A DNA stretch of 64,000 nucleotides from Persicaria tinctoria (lineage: Eukaryota > Streptophyta > Magnoliopsida > Caryophyllales > Polygonaceae), in the NCBI GenBank assembly GCA_037127255.1, contig JBANSL010000001.1:29072501-29136500 (forward strand), read 5' to 3'. The notes below the pieces were generated by a model. The model searched no databases. It was not told where the DNA came from and saw only the letters and a program-made list of their open reading frames with translations. Below are positions 11,332 to 23,460 of the stretch, one piece after another. Positions within the stretch are counted from its first letter, which is position 1; each line of letters starts with the position of its first letter. The translations under genes were made by a program, and so were the position numbers.

Positions 11332-12367
11332 ATGATTAGGTTTTCGTTCATGTTGTTTTAGTATTATGAAACAATGTTTCTGTTATTTTTCTGTTTTAAT
11401 GTAAGTTCTTTTGGGTATCAAACAATATAACTGTTATCGCTTCTGTTACTCTAATGTTTTATACTTTACCTCTTTTGTTTTATGTTTCTGTTATTTTACA
11501 TTTCTGTTTTTTCATTTTTGTATGGATTATCTGTAAGTTTTACTTTTATATTTAATCATTTCTAAAATCTAAAATGTCTTTGTGCCAAAACAGAAATTAT
11601 TCACCATATTTAAGTTAATAATGCATCATTTTAAACAAATGGTAATGATTATGGTAGATTCGAAAGTCTTTCTTTTTTTTTTCAATACCCATGCATTGGA
11701 GTGTTGTTTTTTCCAAGAAGGATGGGACATCTACTTTTATCACACTCAATCACTTTTCTTGCATAAATAGTATTTGGATTTGCATATCAATACATAATAT
11801 GTGCATATTTAATAGATTATGTACTGACACCCCTCTCTCATACGTCTTAGACTAGCAATCATGATAATATTCAAGGTCCATTTGCAAATTGACACATACC
11901 CCCAGAAATAAATGTGATGGTAAAGGAAAAACCAAAGGAAATTGTGTAAACTTCCTAGAAAAGCTAAAAATTTTGATCAGTTCTATTCCCCTCATATATC
12001 TTAAAGATAGGAGGGAGAATTATTAACTTTTACTGTAGTATAATTGAAATTGTAATTAATTAGAAAAGCATTGTTGTCTTTGTATTTTAAAAAAAATAAA
12101 AAATTAGGGAAAACCAGATACATTAAAAAAAGGCTATCATTAGGGAGGGGAGGGGGGATATATCTTGTGCTCTGCAAATACAAAGTACTACTGTATTACT
12201 TAATAGAAGTAATTATTACAGTTAGTCTTTAGTACTATAGTAGAGATAAATCTGATCTACAATTAGTACACTTAAGGAGAAAGGGAAAGGTTACATTACA
12301 TTGGGAAACCGCCCTTTAAGACGAGTGACAGATTGTTGATGGGGGAAGTTGTATAACCGGTTCTTCC

Positions 12368-12374
12368 TATATAA
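12368..12374 (+). promoter_or_regulatory. TATA box of small gene copy 2
   Basis: CCTATATAAGG about 105 bp before ATG 12477, equivalent to the copy 1 site. Confidence 0.6.
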
Positions 12375-12476
12375 GGAGTCCCTCACCCGTCTGTTTATCC
12401 ATCATCAAATCGCCTGCTCCTTTTTATTCTCTCTCACCATCTTCGAAACCTCATCCCTTTCTTTTCAAGTCCAAAA

Positions 12477-12948
12477 ATGGATTACTTTTTCTATCCTACC
12501 ACAATGATAGAGGAGTACTATAAGATGTGCGATGATATGGATAAAGAACGATACCCAGGGTATCAGATGCCACAGCTTGAAGAGGAGGCCCAGACTAACA
12601 CGGCAACTAAGAGAAAGGATCTATTGGAAACGATCGTCGTTTTCCAGGGTTTCTACCTTGAACTCTACAAGGAGAGGGGTCACATCTCTTATTTGATCAG
12701 GAGGGCCTTGAAGACGACGACCAGAACGTTGCTGAGAAGGTAAGTCGATTCTGTTTTACATAATATTATTTAATAAGTAGGTAAATATTTAACTTTTTCA
12801 TTAAAAATGGTTGTAGAATCAAGAAAGACTAGAGGAGGTGGAGGAACAGATGAAGGAGTTCAGGATTAACATATTTGAGACGATCGACGAGGTTTATGCA
12901 GAAGAAAAGAAGAGGAAGGAGAAAATCGCAGCCTTCTTTGCCAACTAG
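12477..12948 (+). pseudogene. small two-exon gene, copy 2, one frameshift
   Basis: Exon 1 is 12477-12739 with a GTAAGT donor; exon 2 is 12817-12948 after TTGTAG. The product would be about 131 residues: MDYFFYP start, IEEYYKMCDDMDKERYPGYQ, a TNTATKRKDLL motif, and a highly charged C-terminal helix (EEVEEQMKEFRINIFETID) with KKRKEKIAAFF at the end. No known domain recognised. One base is missing near 12693, where copy 1 reads GCCCTTGCAGATGAC, so exon 1 leaves frame about 15 codons before the donor. The two copies carry different lesions but conserve the rest, suggesting a functional ancestor. Position beside a MULE gene pair makes an element-borne accessory gene possible, but this is inference. 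Confidence 0.6.
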
Positions 12949-13700
12949 ATGATTATCTTTCTGTTTGTGTTATTTTGCGGTTATCAAACAATATTTCTGT
13001 TATATTTTGGGTTTAGATGTATGTACTTTTGCTGCTTATCAAACATTATGCCTGCTGTTGAATCTATTAAATAATGTTTTATATTTTAACTGTTCTGTTT
13101 TATGTTTCTGCTATTTTATATTTCTATTAGTATTTGTTACAATTATATACTCCATCTGATCATCTTTAAAAGGTGTTTTGAAGAAATTTTTTCAAACTTC
13201 ATTGCAATATATAATCGTTTTCTTATTTTTACTTTAAATCTCATGTTAAATACCTTGTCAGACTTATCATAATGTTTTTCAAACTTGCCAAGGAAGCTTT
13301 CTTATTTTTCCTTTAAATCTCATATTAAATACCATGCATTTTAAAAAATGCAATGATTATGGTAGATTAAAAAATCTTACTACTTTTCTTCGATACCTGT
13401 GCAATGTAGTGTTGGTTTTTCCAAGAAGGATGAGACATCTACTTTTATCACACTCAATCAGTTTTCTTGCATAAGTAGTATTTGAATTTGCATATTACTA
13501 CATAATATATGCATATTTAATATAAAAAATCCATTTGCAAATTGACACATACCCCAAGGAAATAAATGTGATGGTAAATGACAAATAAAAGAAAATTGTG
13601 TAAACTTCCTAGAAATCTAAGATTTCTGATCAGATCCATCCCCTTCAAACATTTTAAAGATATAGGAGGGAGTATTATTAACTTTTATAATTGAGATTGC

Positions 13701-14360
13701 AATTTTTAATTAGAAAAGCACCAATTAAAAGGGCATTACAGATTGTGGGACGAGAAAAGGCAGGTGGAAGGTGAAGGTTTAGAAGTGAATCATTATAAGA
13801 TATAAAAACATACCCTTGCCAAACTTGTTGCATATCCTCTCATTTCAACTTTTATCCTTCCCAAACAAACCTCTCCTCTCCTTATTGATATCAAGTTGGA
13901 TTTTGTTATGTGTATTGTTTGTTGGGAACTTACAGAACACAACTCGACGCTTGCATATGAGGCGATTATTACTGCATATGATGTTTAAACATGTGTACTT
14001 GTTGAAAAAGGAAAACAGGAATTTTTTAACTGTTATACTAAAGAGATAAATATAAGATATTACTATCAGTACTTTTGCATAACATAGTAGTGGGATTAAA
14101 TATCGTTGTAAGTTGGTTGCATATAGGCACAATATATTTGCACATCAAAATTCTAACGATGAGGTTAAAAAACAACAAATGAAGGAACATAACGTAGGTA
14201 AGTCAGTCAAGATACCACATAAGTTCAGAATACTCAACATAGGTAAGTGTTAGTAGTTATTACATAAGTCCAACCTAAAGAGACATAATGTCTTAAAAGT
14301 TATCGACAATTAGGGTTTAAAGAGTATGATCAAGACACAACCCAACTTTGTCTTTCCATT
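13701..14360. other. gene-free AT-rich spacer
   Basis: Contains the end of the third partial duplication copy, then unique AT-rich sequence and the 3' flank of the minus-strand Ulp1-like gene. Nothing else supported. Confidence 0.4.
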
Positions 14361-17300
14361 CTAACCCAAGTTTAACCTTTGTGAGTTGACACCCTTCATT
14401 GTCAATTTTGCATGTGCTCTTGATGCGTTTACAACTTCTCTCCTTTTTTCGTTCACGTATGAGCAAATGATTTCAGCCAAATACTTCAACCGCAACTTTG
14501 AAATATTTTTCTCACTATTTGGCTCGAACCCGCACTTGTAGCCTTTTGCAATCCCTAAAAATGTTTCCATTTGGCGCATAATGCATATTCCTGAATGCAA
14601 AACCTTGTCCTCACCAGCCCATGGAAGTTTCAGCACATCTATCTTGGAATATGGGATTATATTTGCCTTTGCCCTTAACCTTTTTATGAGAAAATACTCA
14701 TTCACTAGGTTTGCCTGCAGAAGCCAAGGAAAGGGAAATTAAACATAATACCAAATTAACAATCTATAAACTTTTAAAAGAAAAAGTAACTTTGAATTTC
14801 GAAATTGGCAATAATATGACTAACCAAATTGGTAACCATAGGCGGGAAGTCACACATAGGCATTGATTCATCACAGCAAGGAGTTACATCCAAGATCTGT
14901 GTGATCTTGGTCTTCAAGTTGAAGACCACCATGTACATGTAGTCGTTAGCGTAAATGCCAAATACAATCTATACACCAAATTCAAAATTATATCAGCAAC
15001 TTAAATGTCATCAGTATAAATTTCAGAGTGACAGACCAACTATATTTTATCTGAATTTACAAAAAAAATAATTAGGGTTGTAGATAAAAATTTAGGCTTT
15101 TAAAAAAACTAGAAATTAACAAATACCTGCCATAGGTTTAAATATATAAAAAGATGGCTATCAGAAGTGATTTTTTATTATCAGTGTTGACATCTGTGTT
15201 AGTGTTGACGTTTGAGTTGGTCTTTGTTATCAATTATATAGTTACAAGATTACATTAACATATTGTATCAAAAAACAATACTTATTATTAATCTATGTAT
15301 ATTCATATCGTATGAATACATATATGTACTATTATTCAACCCACTACATGTCATCAGTAAGCATGTCAGTAGTACATTTTTTTACAAGTAATTCTACAAC
15401 TGTTTCAAAATAGTTATGACATGCAGAAATAATCATTAATATAGATATTTAAAAACAACTAGAAATCAAGAAATAACTGCCACATGTAAAAATATTTCAT
15501 AAGATGTCTATCAGAAGCGATTTTTTATTATCGGTGTTGACATCTGTATTAGTGTTTACATCTGAAGTGGGTCTTTGTTATCACTTATATACTTACAAAA
15601 TTATATTAATATATCATATGAAAAAACAATACTTATTATTAATGTATGCATATTTATATCATATGAATACATATATGTATTATTCAACTCACTACATGTC
15701 ATCAGTAAACATGTCAGCAATACATTTTTTTTTACAGGAAGTCAACAACTGTGTTTAAATACAACTGACATAAAAAAATAATTAGAGATATAGGTATGGT
15801 GTTGCATTTAAAGTTCATATAAAAAAACAAGAGTTCACTTTAATATACATTGTCTTTCATATTATTACAACAAAGGTCAGTATTATATATCAGAATATAT
15901 GTCAGCAACTAGCATGTCAGCAGTACAAAATTGTGTTATTAACATAAATGGGAAATTAAATTAAAAATAAAAGAAAAGAAAAGAGAATTACTATGTAATT
16001 ACCATGTCCAGTTTTTTCAATTTAATGTGAGGAGCAAAGGACAATGCCTTGTCAACTCGAAGACAAAACTTTTCAATCTGCTGCGCACTTTGAGATAACG
16101 ATAAATCCGTTTGATATTTCTGGATGGAAAAAAAATTAGAAGAATGGTGGTAAAATGTTTTATTTTAACTTGGTAAATTTATAAAAAAAATACACATGAA
16201 ATGGAAAATAAGATAAAAGTTGCAATCTTACAAACGAGGCGATAAACAAGAAAAGCCTTAAAGGAGACAAATCACTCATGTACTGCTCTTTGTGATTTAG
16301 GATTGCTGCCCAAGCATCAATAATAACGGGAGATACTTTACAATCCTCCTCCAGAGTTCTCAAATCAGCCCTAACTAAGTTTAGAGTATTGCATCTAAAT
16401 AAGGTCTCACTGCAATTAGATGCATGAAGAACAGGAAACAAATGTCAATAAAACTAAGTTAGAGAATGTAGAATAAAATCTAAAGTAAATAAATGAATGG
16501 GAATAAACATACGTGTCAGATGTTGTTCTCCTACTAACACTTGCAGATAGAATCTTCTCAAGCTCAGACATATTATCCCCGATATCAACAACACGAGAAT
16601 AATAAGGGCTTCTCAAGGATGCTCCTGGTTTATGTTCCCTTTCCCAATCTCCATCATCCTTGTCTACATGAACTTCTTCTTTATCACCCAAAACATTAGC
16701 ACAACTGCGAGTAGATCTACATGTTGGCATAGCAGCAGCTGCCTTGGTTTCCTTGAATACACTGAAGTTTTTACAGATTTAACATTGTCAACTTTTTCAG
16801 CAGGCAGGTTTTCAACAACATCAGCTTCTTTTCTGGCATGGCCTTCCTCTTCAATATTTTTCTGTGAATCTTGTTGTTTTTTAGAAATACGCGTCTGGCC
16901 TTCATGACTATTTTCTAGATGCACACTGTGAACATTCTCTGCAGCTGATCCAATGTGAACTGTTGCATGAACAACCTTATTCCCAACTTTCCTTGCTGCG
17001 CGAGCAGCCTGTGACGCATCACTAACACCCTTCATTGCATCTCCATCAACCTTCTCCCCTTCTTCTGCACAATGTTTTGTGGTAGGTCCTGGAGGTGTTG
17101 CATAAGTATCATATATATCCAAATCTGGGTCTTCAGAAATTCCCACTTTCTTCTTGCCCTTTCCTTTCACATTAAAACAAGCTTCTTTTTGTGCAGGTTC
17201 TCTATTTTTTCCATCTGAGTGTGACGGAGGATTAGGTGCATCATTAACAACCTTCTCTGCACTACTTGATAAGAAAGCAGGATCAGACCCAAACAAATCA

Positions 17301-20249
17301 AAAGTTGGCTCTTCAGATAGAGGGGCTTTTCCTTTTCTCATTCTCTTCTCATGTAAAATATCTTTTTTTCTATAAATATGCAAGATGCACTTCTTTGTCA
17401 CCAGCAGCTTGTTTTGCTGGAGGTTCAGTTGTTGTAGTTGGACAAGCAACAAAAGTGAAGTCATCAACAAGACCTTCTTTAGGGAGGTTATCTTTCATTC
17501 GTTCCTTGTTCTGTGCAGCCAATTCAACCTGAGTTAGGACATCCAAAAACGCTGGATCTGTCCAAAAAGGATGCTGAGAATTATTAAAGATTGTGTTGGG
17601 AGAGTCATCCATATAATTATGATGATGATCTTCAGGTGCAGCTTGACTCGGCTCATTTACCAACCCCAGAAGATTATTAGCAGCATCAACGAGAGCTTTG
17701 ACCTTCTCATTAACCCTTCTCATTATCTTGAAACTCAGACAGAACCTTTCTAGACATACTAGCAAATTCAGAGATTGCAGATGCTAGTGCAGTAGTCTTT
17801 CCAGCCAAAGCTTGTATGAACAACTAAACATAGATGAAAGTAAAACATTTTATATAATATATCAAAATGAAGGGATGCAACAAAACCAAAATCAAATAAT
17901 AAAAAAGCTACCTCAATAGGAGTTGGCTCATTATTTGGAACAGGTTGTTCCATAGGGGGAGGAGATGTTGGAGCAGTTTCTGGATTACCAGTTTCAGATC
18001 CAGGGATGCATTGACGAGGTTGAATTAATCCAGAACCAAAATCTCCTGCTTCAATATCATCCTTTTCACGCTGACGAAGCATTGCTAACGTCAAACCAAT
18101 GAAAACTGGGATTGATCTAGCGAATCTTCTAAACATAATTCTCGAAAACAACTTCACTTTGTCAACATAGAACAACTGCAACAGGAAAACATGATGTTAT
18201 TTAAATATTACAGCCAATATGATATTAATTCGTAGAATTAGATATAATATTTTAAAAATAGATAGTTACGTTTAAAAACAACACAAGACCTCTGAACTAC
18301 CCTTGCTTGGTTTTCTTCCAACTTTTCTTTGAGTCAACCAAACATTCTAATAAGAATGCACACCAGTTAAACTCCTTGAAATCTTCTTGGCCAGTAAAAA
18401 CTCTAACTAAACTCTGGTTTATGTGCCCACTCTGATGTGTGTCCAGCAGCAAAGAATGTAATAAAACTGCAAAGTTTAACCGGAACTGATCACCAGCATC
18501 AACATCATTAATTATCTTTTCTATCAAAATAGAAGGTTGAATCTTTTCCCCAGCTGAAAGAGAAGCACGCCACTCTTTGATAATCTCAAAGTTTTCTTTA
18601 CAGCTTTTCTTGCTTACCAACTTCCTTCCCATTGGCATGCCCAAGGAAATGTGCACATCTAAATCAGTTATCACTAACCTATCTCCATTAGGTAGAATCA
18701 AAGAGCATTTGTTTGCATCAAAGTTATCAACCAACCAGTAGGAAAGCGATAACGAGAGATTCTGTATTTTCAAATCAAGGAGATGTCCAAACCCACTCAT
18801 TTTAATGCACTCCTTTTGTTCACTACTGAGCCTCTCAATTGCAGAAACAAACATCTTCGGGTTGGATCTTGTCTTCAGTGTAAGGAACTTCTTACCTTTT
18901 GGAATTCTTGGCTTCTTTGACAACATAGCTCTATGAGAAGGACCAGGCTCTACATCGGATTGGTGAGTTGAAATATCAGATGAATCAGTATGCAGATTCG
19001 CCTCTTCAAGAAAGCCACCAACACTAGAAGTCTGTCTTTTACTAGGCTCTGGGCATCCACCAAAAGAGACATTGACATCAATATCCATGGCCTTGACAGT
19101 TTGTTGTTTCTGATGCATATGATCCATAACATGTTGTTGTTCTTCATTAACATCAGTCTTCAAATCAGCAGTAGGTTGGACTTCAGTAGATTCCTCTTTA
19201 TCAGCCTCTTGACATCCAGTAGAAGACACTGGGACATCAGTCTGTTTTTTACTATGCATATCATCCATAACATTATATTGTTTTTCAGCAGCAGCAGTTT
19301 CAAAATCAGATGCAGGTGGGACCTCATGAACTTGATGATTTGCATTTCCCTTTTTAGAATATAATATAGTAGCACCATTCACAGAAGGCAATGAATAAGA
19401 AGATATATTTTGAGGTAAATTAACACCAAGAAAAGAACCAGAGAGAACTTTATATGCTGCACCAGTTGCATTTTGAGAATCAGAATTCAGATTAACGGTA
19501 CACTCAACATACTCAAAAGGATGAGGATTCTCATTAACAGTATAATCAGCAGTATTAACAGGATCTGTAACTCTTGGAGTCTCATTTGTTGCTGCACAAG
19601 TTGCGTTTTGAGATTCAGAATTCAGATTAACCGTGCACTCAACAGACACAAAAGGATGAGGTTTCCCATTAAGAGTATAATCAGCAGTATTAACAGGATC
19701 TGTAAACCCTAGAGTCTCATCTGCTACTGCACAAGTTGCGTTTTGAGAATCAGAACTCAGATTAATCGTGCACTCAACGGACACAAAAGCATCAGGATTC
19801 TTATTAACAGTACAATCAGCAGAGTTAACCGGATCTGGATATCTAGTTGATAGAATTTCAAGACAAATTACGGGAGACTGCGAGCCTGGATCAATAGGTG
19901 TGGTACCACCAACACTCCTTCCATCTTTGCAAACAATTTGTTGTTGTTCTTCAGCTTCTATTGATCCACTAAGCTGTGATAGATCCGGAAAAACGGGAGA
20001 GTCCCTCGACAGATCTACTGCCGTCTGGGCAGGACGAGAGGCTGCAGATCTCTTAACACATTTCTTACTGGATGTAGGAAGAGGATTTGAACAGAAACCA
20101 CTTCTAGTTCGTAATCGTTTACCTAAGAAAATACAAGTAAAAACTCGCGTAAAAATTTCGGTAAAAACTTGCATAATAGTAAACCGTAACCTAAAAAAAT
20201 GAAGGAAATTTGAAGATAGCACAGATTTACCAGATGAATTGGAAGACAT
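14361..20249 (-). pseudogene. Ulp1-like, MULE-associated (Kaonashi-type) gene, degraded
   Basis: A minus-strand multi-exon gene. Exon 1 (20249-18297) has three 44-residue tandem repeats (19.47-19.84 kb), then the region common to plant MULE-borne Ulp1-like proteins: MSGFGHLLDL, YWLVDNFDANKCSLILPNGD, DVHISLGMPMG. Later exons: about 18178-17909 (LFYVDKVKLFSRIM), 17822-16664 (low complexity; one frame break near 17710), 16730-16513 (SLRSPYYSRVVDI), 16441-16223 (VIIDAWAAILNHKE), 16120-16000, 14968-14825 (MYMVVFNLKTKITQILDV) and 14714-14361 (GICIMRQMETFLG, LRLKYLAEIICSYVNEKR). The last two are the Ulp1 C48 protease core, but the usual catalytic His position reads NDYMY and the Cys position reads HSGI. 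Proteolysis is unlikely. Some exon ends are inferred from splice consensus. Confidence 0.72.
15085..15765. repeat. ~315-bp tandem duplication inside an intron of the Ulp1-like gene
   Basis: 15090-15400 and 15440-15760 share AGATG-CTATCAGAAG-GATTTTTTATTATC, TGTTGACATCTGTATTAGTG and CAATACTTATTATTAAT in the same order. Both copies end with ATGTCATCAGTAA-CATGTCAG motifs. Noncoding. Confidence 0.8.
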
Positions 20250-21022
20250 GGCAATAGAGAAGATTAAAATTAACCGACAACGATCACTCGAACGAAGAAA
20301 TCGTTGATCAACACAAAAACAATCACCCTGGACGAAGGTTATTGAAGAAGCTTGTAAAAAGTGAAACTCGTAAAGCGAGAAACCGCCAAAAATAGAAGGG
20401 CGGTGCTGTCTCTATTTATACTACCACATTTAATATTTATATGTTTAATATTTTATTTATGCCCTAAATGATTTTATATTTACATATGATCAATTTATAG
20501 TTGCATATCACAGTCATATATTTGCATATCATCAAACTATATTTGAATATCATCAACTTATAATTGCATATCATGAATTTATATTTGGATCTCATATTAT
20601 AATTGTACATTTTGCATAAGATTGGTGTCTCTATTTTTACCACCACAGTATTTATATTTAATAATCTTATGTATGCATTAGACGATTTTATATTTTCATA
20701 TCATCAACTTATATTTGCATATCATCAACTAGTATTTGCATATCATCAACTTATATTTGCATATATTTGCAGATCTTCAATTAAGTTTTGCATATTATAA
20801 CATGAAAGAAAAACCAATGTAAGATGAAAAGAAACTACTGCTAAGACAGTAAAAAATTAAGATTGTTCAAATTTAAAATATAAAAGTCATTCAATTCATA
20901 CAGTAGAAGATTTTAAATTCTAATTTTTCAAACATGCAACCCTAAAAAGTGCATATGTAGTGTTGTTTACAAAATTTATCAGTTTGCTAAAACATGGTAC
21001 AGAAGCTGTGTTGCTGAGACAG
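20250..21022. other. intergenic region between transposase and Ulp1-like gene, with 21-bp minisatellite
   Basis: Probably holds the promoter of the minus-strand Ulp1-like gene. GGGCGGTG at about 20399 and a TATTTATACTACCAC block precede the array at 20460-20800. The unit is about 21 bp, TTATATTTGCATATCATCAAC, with degenerate copies; the arrangement restarts at about 20660. The same block, inverted, lies at 40860-41740 in the Pack-MULE. Confidence 0.75.
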
Positions 21023-23450
21023 TTACTTTGAGTACTTTATTCTTCTTTTGAACTCCGAAAGAGAAGGTTTTCTTTTAGCCGGTCGTCTGCCTGCCCTTTT
21101 CTTCACAACGGGGGGATAACATTTGATAAGTTTTATAGCATCAGGGAGAATTTCTTCATCTTCACACGTCACTGGATATATCGTTTCCTGGTATGTCAAT
21201 GCCCAGGCTTCTTTCGTGTAAAAATCTGCTACAAAATCTGATATATTTACTTTTATGTGCTTAATTGATGCCAAAGCATGCACACAAGGTATTTGCTCAA
21301 CATCAAACACCCTACACGTACAACTCCTTCTTGACAGATCAACTATTACCCCTGCTCTTTCTCCTGTGACTTCAAACTCAAATTCATTAATTTTCACCAC
21401 CTTGTATGCTCCAATATTCTCCTGTAAACTGCTGATCAACTTTAGTATCTCTGGGGTTATTTTGTCCTGATTTTGCAGTGCCTTTTCCCTCCTTTCTTGA
21501 AACCAGGAAGTGAGCTTTTCTCGCACAAACTTTAACAGGGCTACAACTGGATAATTCTTCTTCCCTGTTATTACAGAGTTCAGAGTCTCAGCATTGTTTG
21601 AAGTCATCATGTTGTATTTGTTTGATCTTGCATGTACCCTAGCCCACTTATAAAAACCCGCATCCTCTAAATATTTTGCTAGCTTGGGGAAATTCTCTTG
21701 TATGTGCTTGAATTTGATGTTGAACTCCCCAATAGTATAACAATTTTCTTGAAGGTAGCTTTGATGTTTTGCTTTAAGTGCCAATTACAAAAGCAATGTG
21801 TAGCAGTAGGATAAATCAGGGCAACAGCTCTTGCAATACTCGCATGCCTATCAGACACAAAAACTAAATCATTTTGTTGCGGCAAAACCTTCAACAGTTG
21901 CTTAAAAAACCACTCCCAAGAGTCATTATTTTCAGTGTTAGCAATTCCAAATGCAAGAGGGAAAATTTGCCTATTTGCATCTTGGGCAGTGGCACCAAGC
22001 AAAGTCGACCCTCTATACTTCCCAATTAAGAACGTGCCATCGACAACAACTACCTGGTTAAAAGAATTCAAAGTACATTTGATTGTAATTAATCTTCTAA
22101 ATAAAAAAGGACGAGACTGTATGCTGACACACAATAGGACATACCTTCTTTAAAAGAGGAAAAGCACGTATGCTAGCTCTAAATGATAAGAATGAGTACT
22201 TAAATATGTCCTCATTATCAGTTGAGATTAATGCAATAGTTCCTTCATTCTTCTCCCTCAGCATATGGCAAAATGATGGCATATCAGCATAATTAGACTC
22301 TGGTGTCCCCCGAACTTTTTCCTTTGCTATTTGTGATGCTCTCCAAGCTGTCCAGTAGTTAACTGGTATTTTTTTTTCATTTCTCATTGTATCGATTATC
22401 TGCTTTGGTTTGAATCCACTGTCCACACTTTATAAAAATTGATTTGTTAGAACAAATAAAAAATAAATATGGAAGCAATTAATTAAAATTTTATTTTGTA
22501 CATAATGCACACCTAGATTCAATGATTCTTGCAACAACTGAGGATGGAGCTTTTTTGCAATATTTTGTTCTGGCATCCCACGTGCAAGTGTGTTTCTCAT
22601 TGTACAATGTGACTACATAACAAGTCTGAGAAACAGTCTTTAGATGCATTTTCCAGTTGCATTTAGCATCCATGCAATGCACTCTAAAATACCTCGGCTC
22701 TGATTTTGTCACTCTAAAACCAAATGCCTGAGTTAGGGACAAGATTGTCAAAGCATCCTTTGCTGCTTGTCTTGACACAAAAGTTTTTCCAACATACAGA
22801 ATTTCACTTGAGTTGTTTGGTAAAACCGGCTCACTGGATGTAGAAGCATCCCACTCTTCCTTTAATGTGTCTCTTCCCTGCATTGAAGAGTATAGATTCC
22901 TCCAAACCTCTGCATCTGATTCAGTTTCACTTTCAAAACCTTGAGACCAATAATCCTCTTCCATGTTTTCTACTTTTACACTCTTCATCTTCAAGTCAGA
23001 CATCACTGATGTGCTATCCTTTTCAACAATATTTTGAACCAAATTCATATTATATTCGACCAACTGCAATTGTTCAGATGTAAAAGATCTCCAACTTTCT
23101 CTGTCATCTGCATCAACTATTGACAGAGGCAAAAACTTTTTGCTAACACATAGTTCAACAGCAAACTTCACATTGGCAAGTGTTGTCAAAGCCAAAAATT
23201 CTTGAAAATCAGCATCACGGTCAACTTTCAGCGGCGATCTCAGCAATTTGAAAGGGTGTAGGTGGTTGAATTCTAAACCAACTGCAAAATCAATATTGAA
23301 CCTACTACGTACTTTTTCTTCCAGCCGCTGAAAAGTGATTGAATTATTTAATATAAAAACCTTGGAAGTTTTTTCTCCAACAAACGAAAGCCTGGTCTCA
23401 GAAAACCTCCATTCTCCACCATATACTACTGTAATCACATATGGAGCCAT
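21023..23450 (-). pseudogene. MudrA-type MULE transposase, one frameshift
   Basis: Three minus-strand exons with GT-AG borders: 23450-22513, 22427-22145, 22053-21023. Exon 1 starts MAPYVITVVYGG (PB1-like N terminus) and contains the MuDR DNA-binding region (FVSRQAAKDALTILSLTQAF, CNWKMHLK, HTC). Exon 3 begins VVVVDGTFLIGKYRG, the MULE catalytic domain with the first Asp, followed by LVFVSDRHASI and a CNWHLK motif. A SWIM zinc finger CTCRVFDVEQIPCVHA and a basic tail (KKRAGRRPAKRK) close the protein. Exon 3 is 1031 bases: one A appears missing from the run at about 21743-21747, so the frame breaks after ATFKK and resumes as NCYTIGEF. Without this lesion it would be about 750 residues, normal for MudrA-like proteins. 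Sequencing error at the A run is possible. Confidence 0.88.
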
Positions 23451-23460
23451 ATATTTTCCC

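Larger units (their letters stand above)
10441..13700 (+). repeat. ~1.6-kb tandem duplication carrying a small gene
   Basis: Copy 1 (about 10440-11990) and copy 2 (about 12060-13660) share upstream sequence, TATA box, exons, intron and 3' flank. Part of a third copy starts near 13670 (GAGGGAGTATTATTAAC, TTAATTAGAAAAGCA) and then loses similarity. Boundaries are approximate. Confidence 0.85.
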
